In this document: positions 40,833 to 49,299 of the stretch, in pieces
How the letters are laid out: each line of letters starts with the position of its first letter
Position numbering within the stretch: the first letter of the stretch is position 1
Origin: Sphingomonas lycopersici
GTDB taxonomy: Bacteria > Pseudomonadota > Alphaproteobacteria > Sphingomonadales > Sphingomonadaceae
Direction of reading: 5' to 3'
Assembly: GCF_026130605.1 (NCBI RefSeq)
Contig: NZ_JANFAU010000002.1
Location: 496,001 to 560,000 of the forward strand
DNA length: 64,000 nucleotides
Translations under genes and position numbers: made by a program
The notes under the pieces: generated by a model
The model's input: only the letters and a program-made list of their open reading frames with translations
What the model was told of the DNA's origin: nothing
Database searches by the model: none

Positions 40833-41789
40833 TTATTTCTTGATCAGCCCGATCTCGACCAGCCGCTCGTGCAGATAGTCATGCGCGGTGATCGGGGTCG
40901 GATAACGGTTGGGGTTTTCCGCGCTGATGCAGCCGGGCAAGGTCTCGATCAGGAAATCGGGCGCGGGGTGCAGGAAGAACGGCATCGAGTAACGCGAATG
41001 CCCGCGCCGCTCGGGCGGCGGATTGACGACGCGGTGCGTGGTCGATGGCAGGACATGATTGGTCAGCCGCTGCAGCATATCGCCGACATTGACGACCATC
41101 GCCCCCTCGGGCGGCTTGATCGCCAGCCAGCGCCCCGAATCGCGGTCGCGCAATTCGAGCCCGGCTTCCTCGGCGCCGAGCAGCAGGGTGATGAGGTTGA
41201 TATCCTCATGCGCCCCCGCGCGGACCCCTTCGGCATCGGCCGGGATCGGCGGATAGTGGAGCAGCCGCAGCACGCTGTTGCCGTCAGTCACCGCGCGGTC
41301 GAACCAGTCCGGCACGAGCTTCAGGTGCCGCGCGATCGCCGACAGCAGCCGGTCGCCCGCACGATCGAAAGCAGTGAACAATTCGAGGAAGGTATCGCGG
41401 AACCCCTCGGGTCGCGCCGGCCAGATGTTGGGCGCCATATGGTCCGCGAAGCGATGCCCCTCGGGCAGATCGCGGCCGATATGCCAGAATTCCTTGAGAT
41501 CGACGTGCTTCGCGTCCTTGGCGATCTCGGTCTTGAACGGCGTATAGCCGCGCGCGCCGCCGCCGCCGGCGACGAAATAGCCGCGCTTCTCGTCGTCGGG
41601 CAGCGCGAACAGCGCCGCGGTCTCGCGCCACGCGCGGTCGATCAGATCGTGGGGAATCCCGTGATCGGCGACGATCGCGAAGCCGAACCGCTCGAACGAC
41701 CCGCCGAGCGCGGCGGCAAAGGCCACCGGATCGGCGTCCTGATCGTTGAGGCTGAGCGTCGGCACCTGCGCCAGCGGGGTATCAAGCAT
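40833..41789 (-). CDS. Isopenicillin N synthase-like 2OG-Fe(II) oxygenase
   Basis: A 318-aa enzyme of the DIOX_N/2OG-FeII_Oxy group: VPTLSLNDQDADPVAFAAALGGSFERFGFAIVADHGIP in the N-terminal part, then GAHEDINLITLLLG with the HxD ligands, VVNVGDMLQRLTNHVLPSTTHRVVNPP with the distal His, and RYSMPFFLHPAPDFLIE with the R-x-S motif for 2-oxoglutarate. A biosynthetic cluster is not present, so the substrate is unknown. The gene has no close partner. Confidence 0.9.
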   Translation of the reverse strand: MLDTPLAQVPTLSLNDQDADPVAFAAALGGSFERFGFAIVADHGIPHDLIDRAWRETAALFALPDDEKRGYFVAGGGGARGYTPFKTEIAKDAKHVDLKEFWHIGRDLPEGHRFADHMAPNIWPARPEGFRDTFLELFTAFDRAGDRLLSAIARHLKLVPDWFDRAVTDGNSVLRLLHYPPIPADAEGVRAGAHEDINLITLLLGAEEAGLELRDRDSGRWLAIKPPEGAMVVNVGDMLQRLTNHVLPSTTHRVVNPPPERRGHSRYSMPFFLHPAPDFLIETLPGCISAENPNRYPTPITAHDYLHERLVEIGLIKK

Positions 41790-41964
41790 GATGATGAGGG
41801 GTCCATGAGGGGTAAACGGCGGTCATACGCCCTTCCCTGCCGGTCTGCTAGCCGGACGCCGCTCACCCCGCCGCGTCGTCACCCCGGCGAAAGCCGCGGT
41901 CTCGTGCTGCGAGGGCGACGCCTGCCGCCCGCGATCCCGGCTTTCGCTGGGATGACGGATCGGC

Positions 41965-42288
41965 TCAGAACGGCAGCTTGAACCCCGGCGGCAGCGGCAG
42001 GCCGCTGGTCATCTTCGCCATCTCCGCCGACGACGCCGCATCGGCCTTCGCCCGCGCATCGTTGAGCGCCGCGGCGACCAGATCCTCGACCATCTGCTTC
42101 TCGCTCGGCTGAAGCAACGACTCGTCGATCGTCACCGCAACGATCCGTCCCTTGGCCGATGCGCGCACCTTGACCAGACCGCCGGCGGCGGCGCCCTCCA
42201 CCTCGATCGTGTCGAGGTTTTCCTGCGCCTTGCTCAGCTCGTTCTGCACGTTCTGCGCCATGGCAAGAATGTCGTTCAAATCCTTCAC
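41965..42288 (-). CDS. ybaB: YbaB/EbfC nucleoid-associated protein
   Basis: A 107-aa DNA-binding protein (KDLNDILAMAQNVQNELSKAQENLDTIEVEGAAAGGLVKVRASAKGRIVAVTIDESLL). It begins with GTG at 42288 and overlaps the dnaX stop (GTGA). Binds DNA as a dimer and alters nucleoid structure. The dnaX-ybaB pairing is widely conserved. Confidence 0.93.
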   Translation of the reverse strand: MKDLNDILAMAQNVQNELSKAQENLDTIEVEGAAAGGLVKVRASAKGRIVAVTIDESLLQPSEKQMVEDLVAAALNDARAKADAASSAEMAKMTSGLPLPPGFKLPF

Positions 42289-43901
42289 GATACGCTCCGT
42301 TTGGGCCAGTCTATCAATTCAGCGTCGGGGAAAGCGGCACGCGCCGCCGCGACGATCGGAGTGCCGAGGATCGCCTGACGCGCTGCCTCGTCGGCGGCAT
42401 CGGCGGCTTCCTTCAGCGTCGGTTCGCCGGGCGCGTCGACCATTGCGATCTTCCACGCGCGCCCGGTTTCCGCCTTGAGCACCTGCGCGAGCTCGGTCAG
42501 CACATCGGCGGCGATCGGGCGCGAGCCGCTGAACGAGAGCTCGCCCGGCGCCGCGCTGACCAGCCGCGCATTGCTGTGCAGCCGGAAATAGAGCGCATGA
42601 TGTCCGCGCTCCTCGAGCAAGGCCATCACCGCGGCGAATTCGTTGCTGCGCTGCGCGGGAGCGGGGGCCGCCGTCGACGGGCCGGAAACCGAGATCGACC
42701 CGTTCGCGATCTGCCGCGCCAACTCGCCCGGATCGGGCAGGGTCGAGGCGTGGACGATGCGCAGCAGCGCCATTTCCGCCGCCTCGATCGGCAGCGCGGC
42801 GCGCACCACTTCGTCATGTCCCTTGAGCAGGAGCTGCCACAGCCGGTGGAGCATCGCGAACGACAATTTGGCCGACCAGTCGCGGAAGGCGTCGCGCTCC
42901 TCCGCCGCCTGCGCTGCGTCCTCGGGCGCGCCGACCTTGACCAGGGTCACGCCGTGGACCGCTTCGAGCAACGCGCGGAACACCGCCTGCGGATCGACCC
43001 CGAGATCATATTGCCGGCGCAGCGCCGCCAGCGCCCCCGGCGCATCCGCCGCGAGCAGCAACGCGAGCAGATCGCGCACCGCGCCGCGATCCGAGAGGCC
43101 GAGCATCTCGCGCACCGCCGCCGCGCGCACCCCGCCGCCTTCGAGATCGGCGTGGGCGATCGCCTGATCCAGGATCGACAGCCCGTCGCGCGCCGAGCCC
43201 TCCGCCGCGCGCGCGATCAGCGCCAGCGCCTCGGTTTCGACCTCGACCTGCTCCTCGGCGCTGACCCAGGCGAAATGCTCGGCGAGCTTGTCCGCCGGGA
43301 TGCGCCTGAGGTCGAACCGCTGGCAGCGCGACAGGACGGTGACGGGGACCTTGTTCACCTCGGTGGTGGCGAACAGGAATTTAACATGCGCCGGCGGCTC
43401 CTCCAGCGTCTTGAGCAGCCCGTTGAACGCCGCCTTGGACAGCATATGGACTTCGTCGATGATGTAGATCTTGTAGCGCGCCGAGACCGCGGCATAGCGC
43501 GAGGCCTCGATGATCTCGCGGATGTCGTCGATCCCGGTATGGCTCGCGGCATCCATCTCGATCACGTCGATATGGCGCCCCTCGGCGATCGCGCGGCACG
43601 GTTCGCATTGCCCGCACGGATCGATCGTCGGCCCGCCCTGCCCGTCGGGGCCGACGCAATTCAACGCCTTGGCGATCAGCCGCGCGGTGGAGGTCTTGCC
43701 CACCCCGCGCACCCCGGTGAGCAGAAAGGCGTGCGCGATGCGATCGCGGCGGATCGCATTCTCCAGCGTGCGCACCATCGCCTCCTGCCCGATCAGCGCG
43801 GCGAAGGTCTGCGGGCGATATTTGCGCGCGAGCACGCGATAGGCGTCGCCGCCGGCGCGATGCGGCTGGGGCGGTTCGTCGAGGCCGAGAGAATCGCTCA
43901 T
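42285..43901 (-). CDS. dnaX: DNA polymerase III subunit gamma/tau
   Basis: A 538-aa clamp-loader ATPase; the ATG at 43901 is chosen because the frame upstream to 44057 is Arg-rich and covers the space before the SRP RNA. Walker A is LTGVRGVGKTSTARLIAKALNC, the zinc module is CVGPDGQGG...CGQCEPCRAI, and the DEAD-like Walker B is IYIIDEVHMLSKAAFNGLLKTLEEPP. A C-terminal tau-like region (ALLRIVHASTLPDPGELARQIANGS) follows. It is translated with ybaB. Loads the beta clamp during replication. Confidence 0.95.
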   Translation of the reverse strand: MSDSLGLDEPPQPHRAGGDAYRVLARKYRPQTFAALIGQEAMVRTLENAIRRDRIAHAFLLTGVRGVGKTSTARLIAKALNCVGPDGQGGPTIDPCGQCEPCRAIAEGRHIDVIEMDAASHTGIDDIREIIEASRYAAVSARYKIYIIDEVHMLSKAAFNGLLKTLEEPPAHVKFLFATTEVNKVPVTVLSRCQRFDLRRIPADKLAEHFAWVSAEEQVEVETEALALIARAAEGSARDGLSILDQAIAHADLEGGGVRAAAVREMLGLSDRGAVRDLLALLLAADAPGALAALRRQYDLGVDPQAVFRALLEAVHGVTLVKVGAPEDAAQAAEERDAFRDWSAKLSFAMLHRLWQLLLKGHDEVVRAALPIEAAEMALLRIVHASTLPDPGELARQIANGSISVSGPSTAAPAPAQRSNEFAAVMALLEERGHHALYFRLHSNARLVSAAPGELSFSGSRPIAADVLTELAQVLKAETGRAWKIAMVDAPGEPTLKEAADAADEAARQAILGTPIVAAARAAFPDAELIDWPKRSVS

Positions 43902-44080
43902 CGGCGCGCGAGGGAGAGGAATTGTGTCACGCCGAGCTAGATAGGCGCTGTGAGCGCGTTCGTCAGCGGGAAAGATTTGGATGGGGGCAGCGCCGCGGCG
44001 AAGCCGCGGCGTCGGACGGCGCTTCTGCGCTGCCGCCCGCGCTTGCCGATGTGGCACGATGCGATCGCGCGCTCATCGGC

Positions 44081-44185
44081 TGCGCGGGTGGGAGCCGGAA
44101 CGACCCGTGGCGAAATCGTTGTGGCTGCTTCCGTCAGGATCTGACCAGGTTGGCGACGACCACGTCCGCCCGACTCCCGCGCGCC
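44081..44185 (-). ncRNA. ffs: Signal recognition particle RNA (small bacterial type)
   Basis: On the minus strand, 5' GGCGCGCGGGAG and 3' CCCACCCGCGCA can pair as the terminal stem. The apical core reads CCTGGTCAGATCC, UGAC, then GGAAGCAGCCACAACG, which is the SRP domain with its symmetric loop and conserved A-G-C-A-G-C side. The tetraloop is UGAC rather than the E. coli GGAA. It lies directly upstream of dnaX on the same strand, as in other alphaproteobacteria. Ends are estimated from pairing. Confidence 0.85.
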
Positions 44186-44225
44186 ATATGGCGGAGCCGG
44201 GCGGAAGGTTCAAGGTGCCTGATGA

Positions 44226-44444
44226 TCAGCCCCGCACGCGATAGCAGCGGCGCACCTTGCCGTAGTGCCCGTGGTGCCAGCGACACACCTGCCGCCAGCG
44301 CGGCCCGTGGTGCCAGCGCTGCGGATGATGATAGCGGTTGTCATGCCAGCGGCGCCCGTCGTCGCGACGATCCGCCGCGGCCGGCACGGGGGCGAGCGCG
44401 CTCGCCGCGACAACGCCGGCGAGGGTCAATGCGATCAGCTTCAT
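44226..44444 (-). CDS. Small His/Arg/Trp-rich secreted peptide 1
   Basis: A 72-aa protein: signal peptide MKLIALTLAGVVAASALAPVPAAA, then a mature part of His, Arg and Trp (RWHDNRYHHPQRWHHGPRWRQVCRWHHGHYGKVRRCYRVRG). Two Cys residues frame the end. Shares the V-C-x-W and C-Y-R-V-R-G ending with the next gene, so they are tandem paralogues. Metal or polyanion binding is plausible from composition only. Confidence 0.75.
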   Translation of the reverse strand: MKLIALTLAGVVAASALAPVPAAADRRDDGRRWHDNRYHHPQRWHHGPRWRQVCRWHHGHYGKVRRCYRVRG

Positions 44445-44468
44445 CTCGCTTCTCCAACGACTTAGAGA

Positions 44469-44759
44469 TTACCAGCCACGCACGCGGTAGCAGACCTGAC
44501 GCGGGTTATAATAGCCGCGCCACTCGCACACGCGGCGCCAGCCGCGGCCACGATCCCAGCGCACGTCGCGATCCCAGCCGCGGTGCCAGCCACGGTCGCC
44601 GCGCCAGTCGCGACCCCGATCCCAGCCGCGATCCCAGCCGCGGTGGTGGCCCCGATCGTGACGATAATAGCCATCGTCCCACGGGCGCGCCTGCGCCGCG
44701 GCGGGAATGAAAAGCGTCGCCGCCATCAAGCCGGCGAATCCCAGACTCATGCGATTCAT
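44469..44759 (-). CDS. Small Trp/Arg/Asp-rich secreted peptide 2
   Basis: A 96-aa protein: signal peptide MNRMSLGFAGLMAATLFIPAAAQA, then repeated G-W-D-R/D-R-G-W units, and a tail WRRVCEWRGYYNPRQVCYRVRGW. Paralogue of the gene 24 bp downstream. The mature part is a repeat of positively charged and aromatic residues. Function unknown. Confidence 0.75.
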   Translation of the reverse strand: MNRMSLGFAGLMAATLFIPAAAQARPWDDGYYRHDRGHHRGWDRGWDRGRDWRGDRGWHRGWDRDVRWDRGRGWRRVCEWRGYYNPRQVCYRVRGW

Positions 44760-44804
44760 GTGGAATACTCCTTACTCATCTCCCCAGATGAGCCGAAGAT
44801 TAGG

Positions 44805-45134
44805 TCATCGCCCCTGCATGTTCCGTGAACCCGTCGGTAATCTTACAGTCAGGCCGTCGAGCGCGTCGCTCAGCACGATCTGGCACGACAGCCGGCTGGT
44901 GCGCGTCACCGCATAAGCCAGATCGAGCATATCCTCCTCGTCGTCGCTCGCCGGGGGGAGCCGGTCGAAATCATCCGGCTCGACGATGACGTGGCAGGTG
45001 GCGCAGGCCATCTGGCCCTCGCACGTCCCCTCCAGCGGCTGCCCCTCGCGCTGGCCGACCTCGAGCAACGTCTCGCCCGGCGTCGCTTCGGCTTCCCGCA
45101 CCGAGCCGTCGGTGGCGATGAAACGCACCTTCAT
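44805..45134 (-). CDS. [2Fe-2S] ferredoxin, adrenodoxin type
   Basis: A 109-aa protein. LEGTCEGQMACATCHVIV followed by LSCQIVL is the CX5CX2C...C cluster of plant/adrenodoxin ferredoxins used with Fe-S assembly (Isc Fdx). It starts at the ATG of 45134, overlapping the upstream cysteine desulfurase stop by 4 bp. Likely provides electrons for cluster assembly. Confidence 0.92.
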   Translation of the reverse strand: MKVRFIATDGSVREAEATPGETLLEVGQREGQPLEGTCEGQMACATCHVIVEPDDFDRLPPASDDEEDMLDLAYAVTRTSRLSCQIVLSDALDGLTVRLPTGSRNMQGR

Positions 45135-46201
45135 GCCGCGATCCTCTGCGCATCGGCGGCGGCGGCGATTCGGGTAAGCGCGGTCGCCAATTCCACCTCG
45201 GTCGTATAGCGGCCGAAGCCGAGCCGGATCGAGCTGCGCGCCTGCCGGTCGTCGAGCCCGATCGCCTTGAGCACATGGCTCGGCCGCCCCGATCCGCTGG
45301 CGCAGGCCGATCCGGCCGAAAAGGCGATGTCGCGGCAATCGGACATCAACCGGTTCACGTCGAGCCCCTCGCGCCGCAGGTTGAGATTGCCGCGATAGCG
45401 CTGCGTCGTCGATCCGTTCACCGTCCAGCCCGTCACCCGGTCGATCGCCAGCGACCAGAGCCGCTCGACATGCGTTGCATCCTCGGCCGCGCGCGTTTTC
45501 ATCAGCCGCGCCGCGACCCCGAACCCGACGCACAAGGCCGGGCTCAACGTCCCCGAGCGGCCGCCTTCCTGATCGCCGCCGTGGAGCAACGGATCGAGCG
45601 TCACCCCGTCGCGAATCCACAACGCGCCGACGCCCTTCGGCCCGTAAATCTTGTGCGCCGAAAGCGCGATCAGATCGCACCCCGCCGGGATCGGTACGCG
45701 GCCATAGCCCTGCACCGCATCGCACAGCATCAGCGCACCCGCCTCATGCGCCACCGCGGCGATCTCCGCGATCGGCTGGATCACGCCGATCTCGTTGTTG
45801 ACCAGCATCGCCTCGACCAGCGCCGCGCCGGGCAGCGCCGCCGCCAGCGCGTCGCGATCGACCAGCCCCTCGCGATCGACCGGCACCACCCGCGCCGCGC
45901 CGCCGGCCCGCGCCGTATCGAGCACCGCGGCATGTTCGGTCGCGATCGTCACCACGGGGCCGGCGACACCCTTGATCGCCCAGTTCAACGCCTCGGTCGC
46001 GCCCGAGGTGAACACCACCCGGCCCCCTGGGGGCAGCAGCGCCGCGATCTCGCCGCGCGCCACCTCGATCGCCGCCTTCGCCTTGCGCCCGGCGGAATGC
46101 GCCGAATGCGGATTGGCGTGGCTGTCGCGGAGCCACGGCAGCATCGCCTCGAACGCCTCGGGCGCGAGCGGGGTGGTCGCCTGATAATCGAGGTAAATCA
46201 T
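45131..46201 (-). CDS. Cysteine desulfurase family protein (second copy)
   Basis: A 356-aa PLP enzyme. DYQATTPLAPEAFEAMLPW is the start, ALSAHKIYGPKGVGALWIRDG holds the PLP Lys, and FSAGSACASGSGRPSHVLKAIGL has the persulfide Cys in the IscS-type loop. It overlaps the first copy by 4 bp upstream and the ferredoxin by 4 bp downstream. Supplies sulfur for Fe-S clusters or tRNA thiolation. Confidence 0.92.
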   Translation of the reverse strand: MIYLDYQATTPLAPEAFEAMLPWLRDSHANPHSAHSAGRKAKAAIEVARGEIAALLPPGGRVVFTSGATEALNWAIKGVAGPVVTIATEHAAVLDTARAGGAARVVPVDREGLVDRDALAAALPGAALVEAMLVNNEIGVIQPIAEIAAVAHEAGALMLCDAVQGYGRVPIPAGCDLIALSAHKIYGPKGVGALWIRDGVTLDPLLHGGDQEGGRSGTLSPALCVGFGVAARLMKTRAAEDATHVERLWSLAIDRVTGWTVNGSTTQRYRGNLNLRREGLDVNRLMSDCRDIAFSAGSACASGSGRPSHVLKAIGLDDRQARSSIRLGFGRYTTEVELATALTRIAAAADAQRIAA

Positions 46202-47262
46202 GCCGCGAGCCGCCGCGCCTGCCGCGCCACGTCGCGCCATGCAGAAATGAAGCGATCCACATCGCCGTCACCGGTCGTCCGCCCGAAGCTGACGCGGACC
46301 ACTTCGCGCGTCTCCTCCTCGCGCCAGCCCATCGCGCGCAACACATGGCTCGGCTTCATGCTGCCGCTCGCGCAGGCGCTGCCGGCCGAGACCGCGATCC
46401 CGGCGATGTCGAAGCGAATCAGCTGCGCGGTCGCCGCCAGCCCAGGCAGACGATAGCTGCCGATCGCGGGATGACGCGGCGCGTTCTCGCCGACGACGAT
46501 CCCGCCCGAGCGGCGGATCGCATCGTCGAGCCGCGCGCGCAACGCTTGATGATCCGGCTCCGGCTCGGCGAGCGCGGCGGCATAGCCCAGCGCGGCGGGC
46601 AGATTCTCGGTGCCGGGGCGGTAGCCGCGCTCCTGCCCGCCGGTCGGGCGAAGCGTCGCCAGATCGCGAACCAGCAACGCGCCGACGCCCGGCGGCCCGC
46701 CGCGCTTGTGCGCGGAGAGCGCGACGAAATCGGCATGATCGGCGAGTTCGGTCGACGCCGGCATCTGCGCCGCATCGACCAGCAGCAGCCCGCCCGCGGC
46801 ACGCACGATCGCCGCCGCGGCCGCGATCGGCTGGCGCACCCCGGTTTCGCTGTTGCACCATTGCAGGCAGACCAAGGCGGGCGCCCCGCTCAGCAGCGCC
46901 GCCAGCGCGTCGAGATCGATCACCCCGTTCGCATCGACCGGCGCCACCACCACCGCGTCGCCGCCAGCCCGGATCGCCGCATCATGCTCGACCGCCGAGA
47001 TGATCCGCCGCTCGATCAGCCCACGCCCCAGCGCCAGCCCAAGCGACTCGCTCGCCCCGCTGGTCAGCAAGGTCTCGCCGCGCCACCCATAAGCCGCCGC
47101 AACCGCCCCGCGCGCCTCCTCCAGCGCGGCGCGCGCGGCGCGGCCCTCGGCGTGCGGCGAGGAGGGATTTGCCCATATCGCCTGCCCGCGCGCCACCGCC
47201 GCGATCGCCCCCGCGGTCATCGGCGTGGTGGCGGCATGATCGAGATAAAGCCGCGGGAGCAC
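46198..47262 (-). CDS. Cysteine desulfurase family protein (first copy)
   Basis: A 354-aa paralogue of the next gene. It begins at GTG 47262 (VLPRLYLDHAATTPM); a TTG at 47298 adds 12 residues and is an alternative. Lys motif: ALSAHKRGGPPGVGALLVRD. Cys loop: VSAGSACASGSMKPSHVLRAMGW. The two copies differ in many surface positions, suggesting different partners. It is the first gene of a three-gene coupled operon. Confidence 0.88.
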   Translation of the reverse strand: MLPRLYLDHAATTPMTAGAIAAVARGQAIWANPSSPHAEGRAARAALEEARGAVAAAYGWRGETLLTSGASESLGLALGRGLIERRIISAVEHDAAIRAGGDAVVVAPVDANGVIDLDALAALLSGAPALVCLQWCNSETGVRQPIAAAAAIVRAAGGLLLVDAAQMPASTELADHADFVALSAHKRGGPPGVGALLVRDLATLRPTGGQERGYRPGTENLPAALGYAAALAEPEPDHQALRARLDDAIRRSGGIVVGENAPRHPAIGSYRLPGLAATAQLIRFDIAGIAVSAGSACASGSMKPSHVLRAMGWREEETREVVRVSFGRTTGDGDVDRFISAWRDVARQARRLAA

Positions 47263-47368
47263 GGCAGGTGTGGCTGATTCCGGCAAAACTCGTTCCAAAT
47301 CCGGTGATCCGCCCTATATAGCGCGCATCGCCCGGTGCGACACTCGCGCCCATAACAAACGAGTAACG

Positions 47369-48025
47369 ATGCCCGAAGTCATTTTCCCCGGCCCCGAAGG
47401 CCGCCTCGAGGGACGTTTCGTCCCCGCCCCCAAGCCACGCGCACCGGTTGCGATGATCCTGCATCCGCATCCCAATGCCGGCGGCACGATGAACAACCAT
47501 ATCGTGCAGGCGCTGTACAAGACCTTCCAGCGCCGCGGCTTCGCTACCCTGCGCTTCAACTTCCGCGGGGTCGGCAAGAGCCAGGGGACGTTCGACAACG
47601 GCGTCGGCGAGCTTTCCGACGCGGCGAGCGCGCTCGATTGGGTGCAGAGCTTCCACCCCGAAGCCTCGACCACCTGGATCGCGGGCTTTTCGTTCGGTGC
47701 GTGGATCGGGATGCAGCTGTTGATGCGCCGCCCGGAGATCCGCGGCTTCATCTCGATCGCACCGCCAGCCAATCTCTACGATTTCACCTTCCTCGCCCCC
47801 TGCCCCTCGTCGGGGATCATCATCCAGGGCGAGCAGGACGAAGTGGCGACCCCCGGCGCGACGCAGAAGCTGGTCGACAAATTGCGCACGCAAAAGCACA
47901 TCACGATCCACCACGACGTGATCCCGCGCGCCAACCATTTCTTCGAGCATGAGATGGACGACCTGATGAAGTCGGTCGACAATTATCTCGACATGCGGCT
48001 GGCCCCGGATTCGCCGATCCGCTGA
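47369..48025 (+). CDS. Alpha/beta hydrolase
   Basis: A 218-aa hydrolase from the ATG at 47369. HPHPNAGGTMNNHIVQALY is the oxyanion-hole region, AGFSFGAWIGMQ holds the nucleophile Ser, GEQDEVATP the Asp and ANHFF the His. Similar proteins occur beside Fe-S genes in sphingomonads. Divergent from the cysteine desulfurase operon, whose 5' end is 106 bp away. Confidence 0.88.
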   Translation: MPEVIFPGPEGRLEGRFVPAPKPRAPVAMILHPHPNAGGTMNNHIVQALYKTFQRRGFATLRFNFRGVGKSQGTFDNGVGELSDAASALDWVQSFHPEASTTWIAGFSFGAWIGMQLLMRRPEIRGFISIAPPANLYDFTFLAPCPSSGIIIQGEQDEVATPGATQKLVDKLRTQKHITIHHDVIPRANHFFEHEMDDLMKSVDNYLDMRLAPDSPIR

Positions 48026-48035
48026 AACAATTCCA

Positions 48036-48131
48036 CCGTCATCCCCGCGAAGGCGGGGATCCATTCGCGCGGGTCGGGGAAAGAGCCGCACCGCCAGCCA
48101 GAATGGATTCCCGCCTGCGCGGGAATGACGG
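48036..48131. repeat. Imperfect inverted repeat (GTCATCCCCGCGAAGGCGGGG type)
   Basis: Arms at about 48036-48066 and 48101-48131 with a loop of about 34 bp. The second arm is almost the complement of the first, with the variant CCTGCGCGGG. REP-like. Confidence 0.75.
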
Positions 48132-48154
48132 AATGGCTAGGAAATTCCTGCCGA

Positions 48155-48346
48155 TCAGCGCCCGGTCGGCAAGGTCCAGATCAGCACATTGCCGACCAGC
48201 ACCGCGGTCATGATCAGCAGCAGCACGCCCTTGCGACGATCCTTGCCGGTCCGCACCAGATAAAGCCCGCCGATCAGGCAGGCGAACGCCGCGATCATCC
48301 CGATCGCCGGTGCCGCCTGCGCGATCCCGGTCAACGCATCGTTCAC
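48155..48346 (-). CDS. Small two-helix membrane protein, 63 aa
   Basis: Starts with GTG at 48346, overlapping the accA stop (GTGA). Hydrophobic segments [17 protein letters not shown] and [20 protein letters not shown]. No family name. Coupled to accA, which may be a genomic accident or reflect membrane lipid demand. Confidence 0.75.
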   Translation of the reverse strand: MNDALTGIAQAAPAIGMIAAFACLIGGLYLVRTGKDRRKGVLLLIMTAVLVGNVLIWTLPTGR

Positions 48347-49290
48347 ACCCGGCCCATCGCGAGGAACTTGGCACGACGCTCCTTGCGCAGCGCCTCTGGC
48401 GACAGCCCGACCAGTTCGCCCAGCGCATGATCGAGCGCATCACCCAATGCGGCGATCGCGCCCGTCGGCTGGCGGTGCGCGCCGCCGATCGGCTCGGGCA
48501 CGATCGTGTCGATCACCCCCAGCGCCTTAAGATCCTGCGCGGTGACCTTCATCGCCTCCGCCGCCTCGGGCGCCTTGTCGGCGGTACGCCACAGGATCGA
48601 GGCGCAGCCCTCGGGCGAGATCACCGAATAGACCGCATGTTCGAACATCAGCACGCGATTGCCGCAGGCGAGCGCGACCGCGCCCCCCGAGCCGCCCTCG
48701 CCGACCACCGCCGCGACCATCGGCACGCCGAGCGCGAGGCTCGCCTCGGTCGAACGCGCGATCGCCTCGGCCTGACCACGCTCCTCGGCCTGCAGCCCGG
48801 GAAAGGCACCCGACGTATCGACCAGCGTCAGCACCGGCAGCCCCGAACGGTCCGCCAGCTCCATCAGCCGCACCGCCTTGCGATAGCCTTCGGGCTTGCC
48901 CATCCCGAAATTGTGGCGAAGCCGCGAGGCGGTATCGTCGCCCTTCTCATGCCCGATCACCATCACGCGATGGCCGCGGAAAGTGGCAAAACCACCGAGA
49001 ATCGCCTGATCGTCAGCGAAACCGCGATCGCCCGCCAAGGGCACGAACTCGCTGAACAGCCCGGCGATATAATCCTTGAAATGAGGCCGCTCGGGATGAC
49101 GCGCGATCTGCGTCTTCTGCCACGCGGTGAGCCTGGCGAAGGTGTCGCGGAGCAATTTGTCGGATTTCGCCTGGAGCTTGGCGATCTCCGCGGAAAGATC
49201 GACACCACCATCGGCGCCCGTCTCGCGCAATTCGGCGATCCGCGCCTCAAGCTCGGCGATCGGCTTCTCGAAATCGAGGAAAGTCGGCAT
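48343..49290 (-). CDS. accA: Acetyl-CoA carboxylase carboxyltransferase subunit alpha
   Basis: A 315-aa subunit that, with AccD, transfers the carboxyl group from carboxybiotin to acetyl-CoA to make malonyl-Co[70 protein letters not shown] and [21 protein letters not shown] are all family signatures. Full length. Starts at 49290, 10 bp downstream of xerD. Confidence 0.96.
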   Translation of the reverse strand: MPTFLDFEKPIAELEARIAELRETGADGGVDLSAEIAKLQAKSDKLLRDTFARLTAWQKTQIARHPERPHFKDYIAGLFSEFVPLAGDRGFADDQAILGGFATFRGHRVMVIGHEKGDDTASRLRHNFGMGKPEGYRKAVRLMELADRSGLPVLTLVDTSGAFPGLQAEERGQAEAIARSTEASLALGVPMVAAVVGEGGSGGAVALACGNRVLMFEHAVYSVISPEGCASILWRTADKAPEAAEAMKVTAQDLKALGVIDTIVPEPIGGAHRQPTGAIAALGDALDHALGELVGLSPEALRKERRAKFLAMGRV

Positions 49291-49299
49291 CCGGCTGCG

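Noticed and set aside
43950..44144. Plus-strand 64-aa frame upstream of dnaX
   Set aside because: It lies partly on the antisense of the SRP RNA and has no ribosome binding site or conserved pattern.
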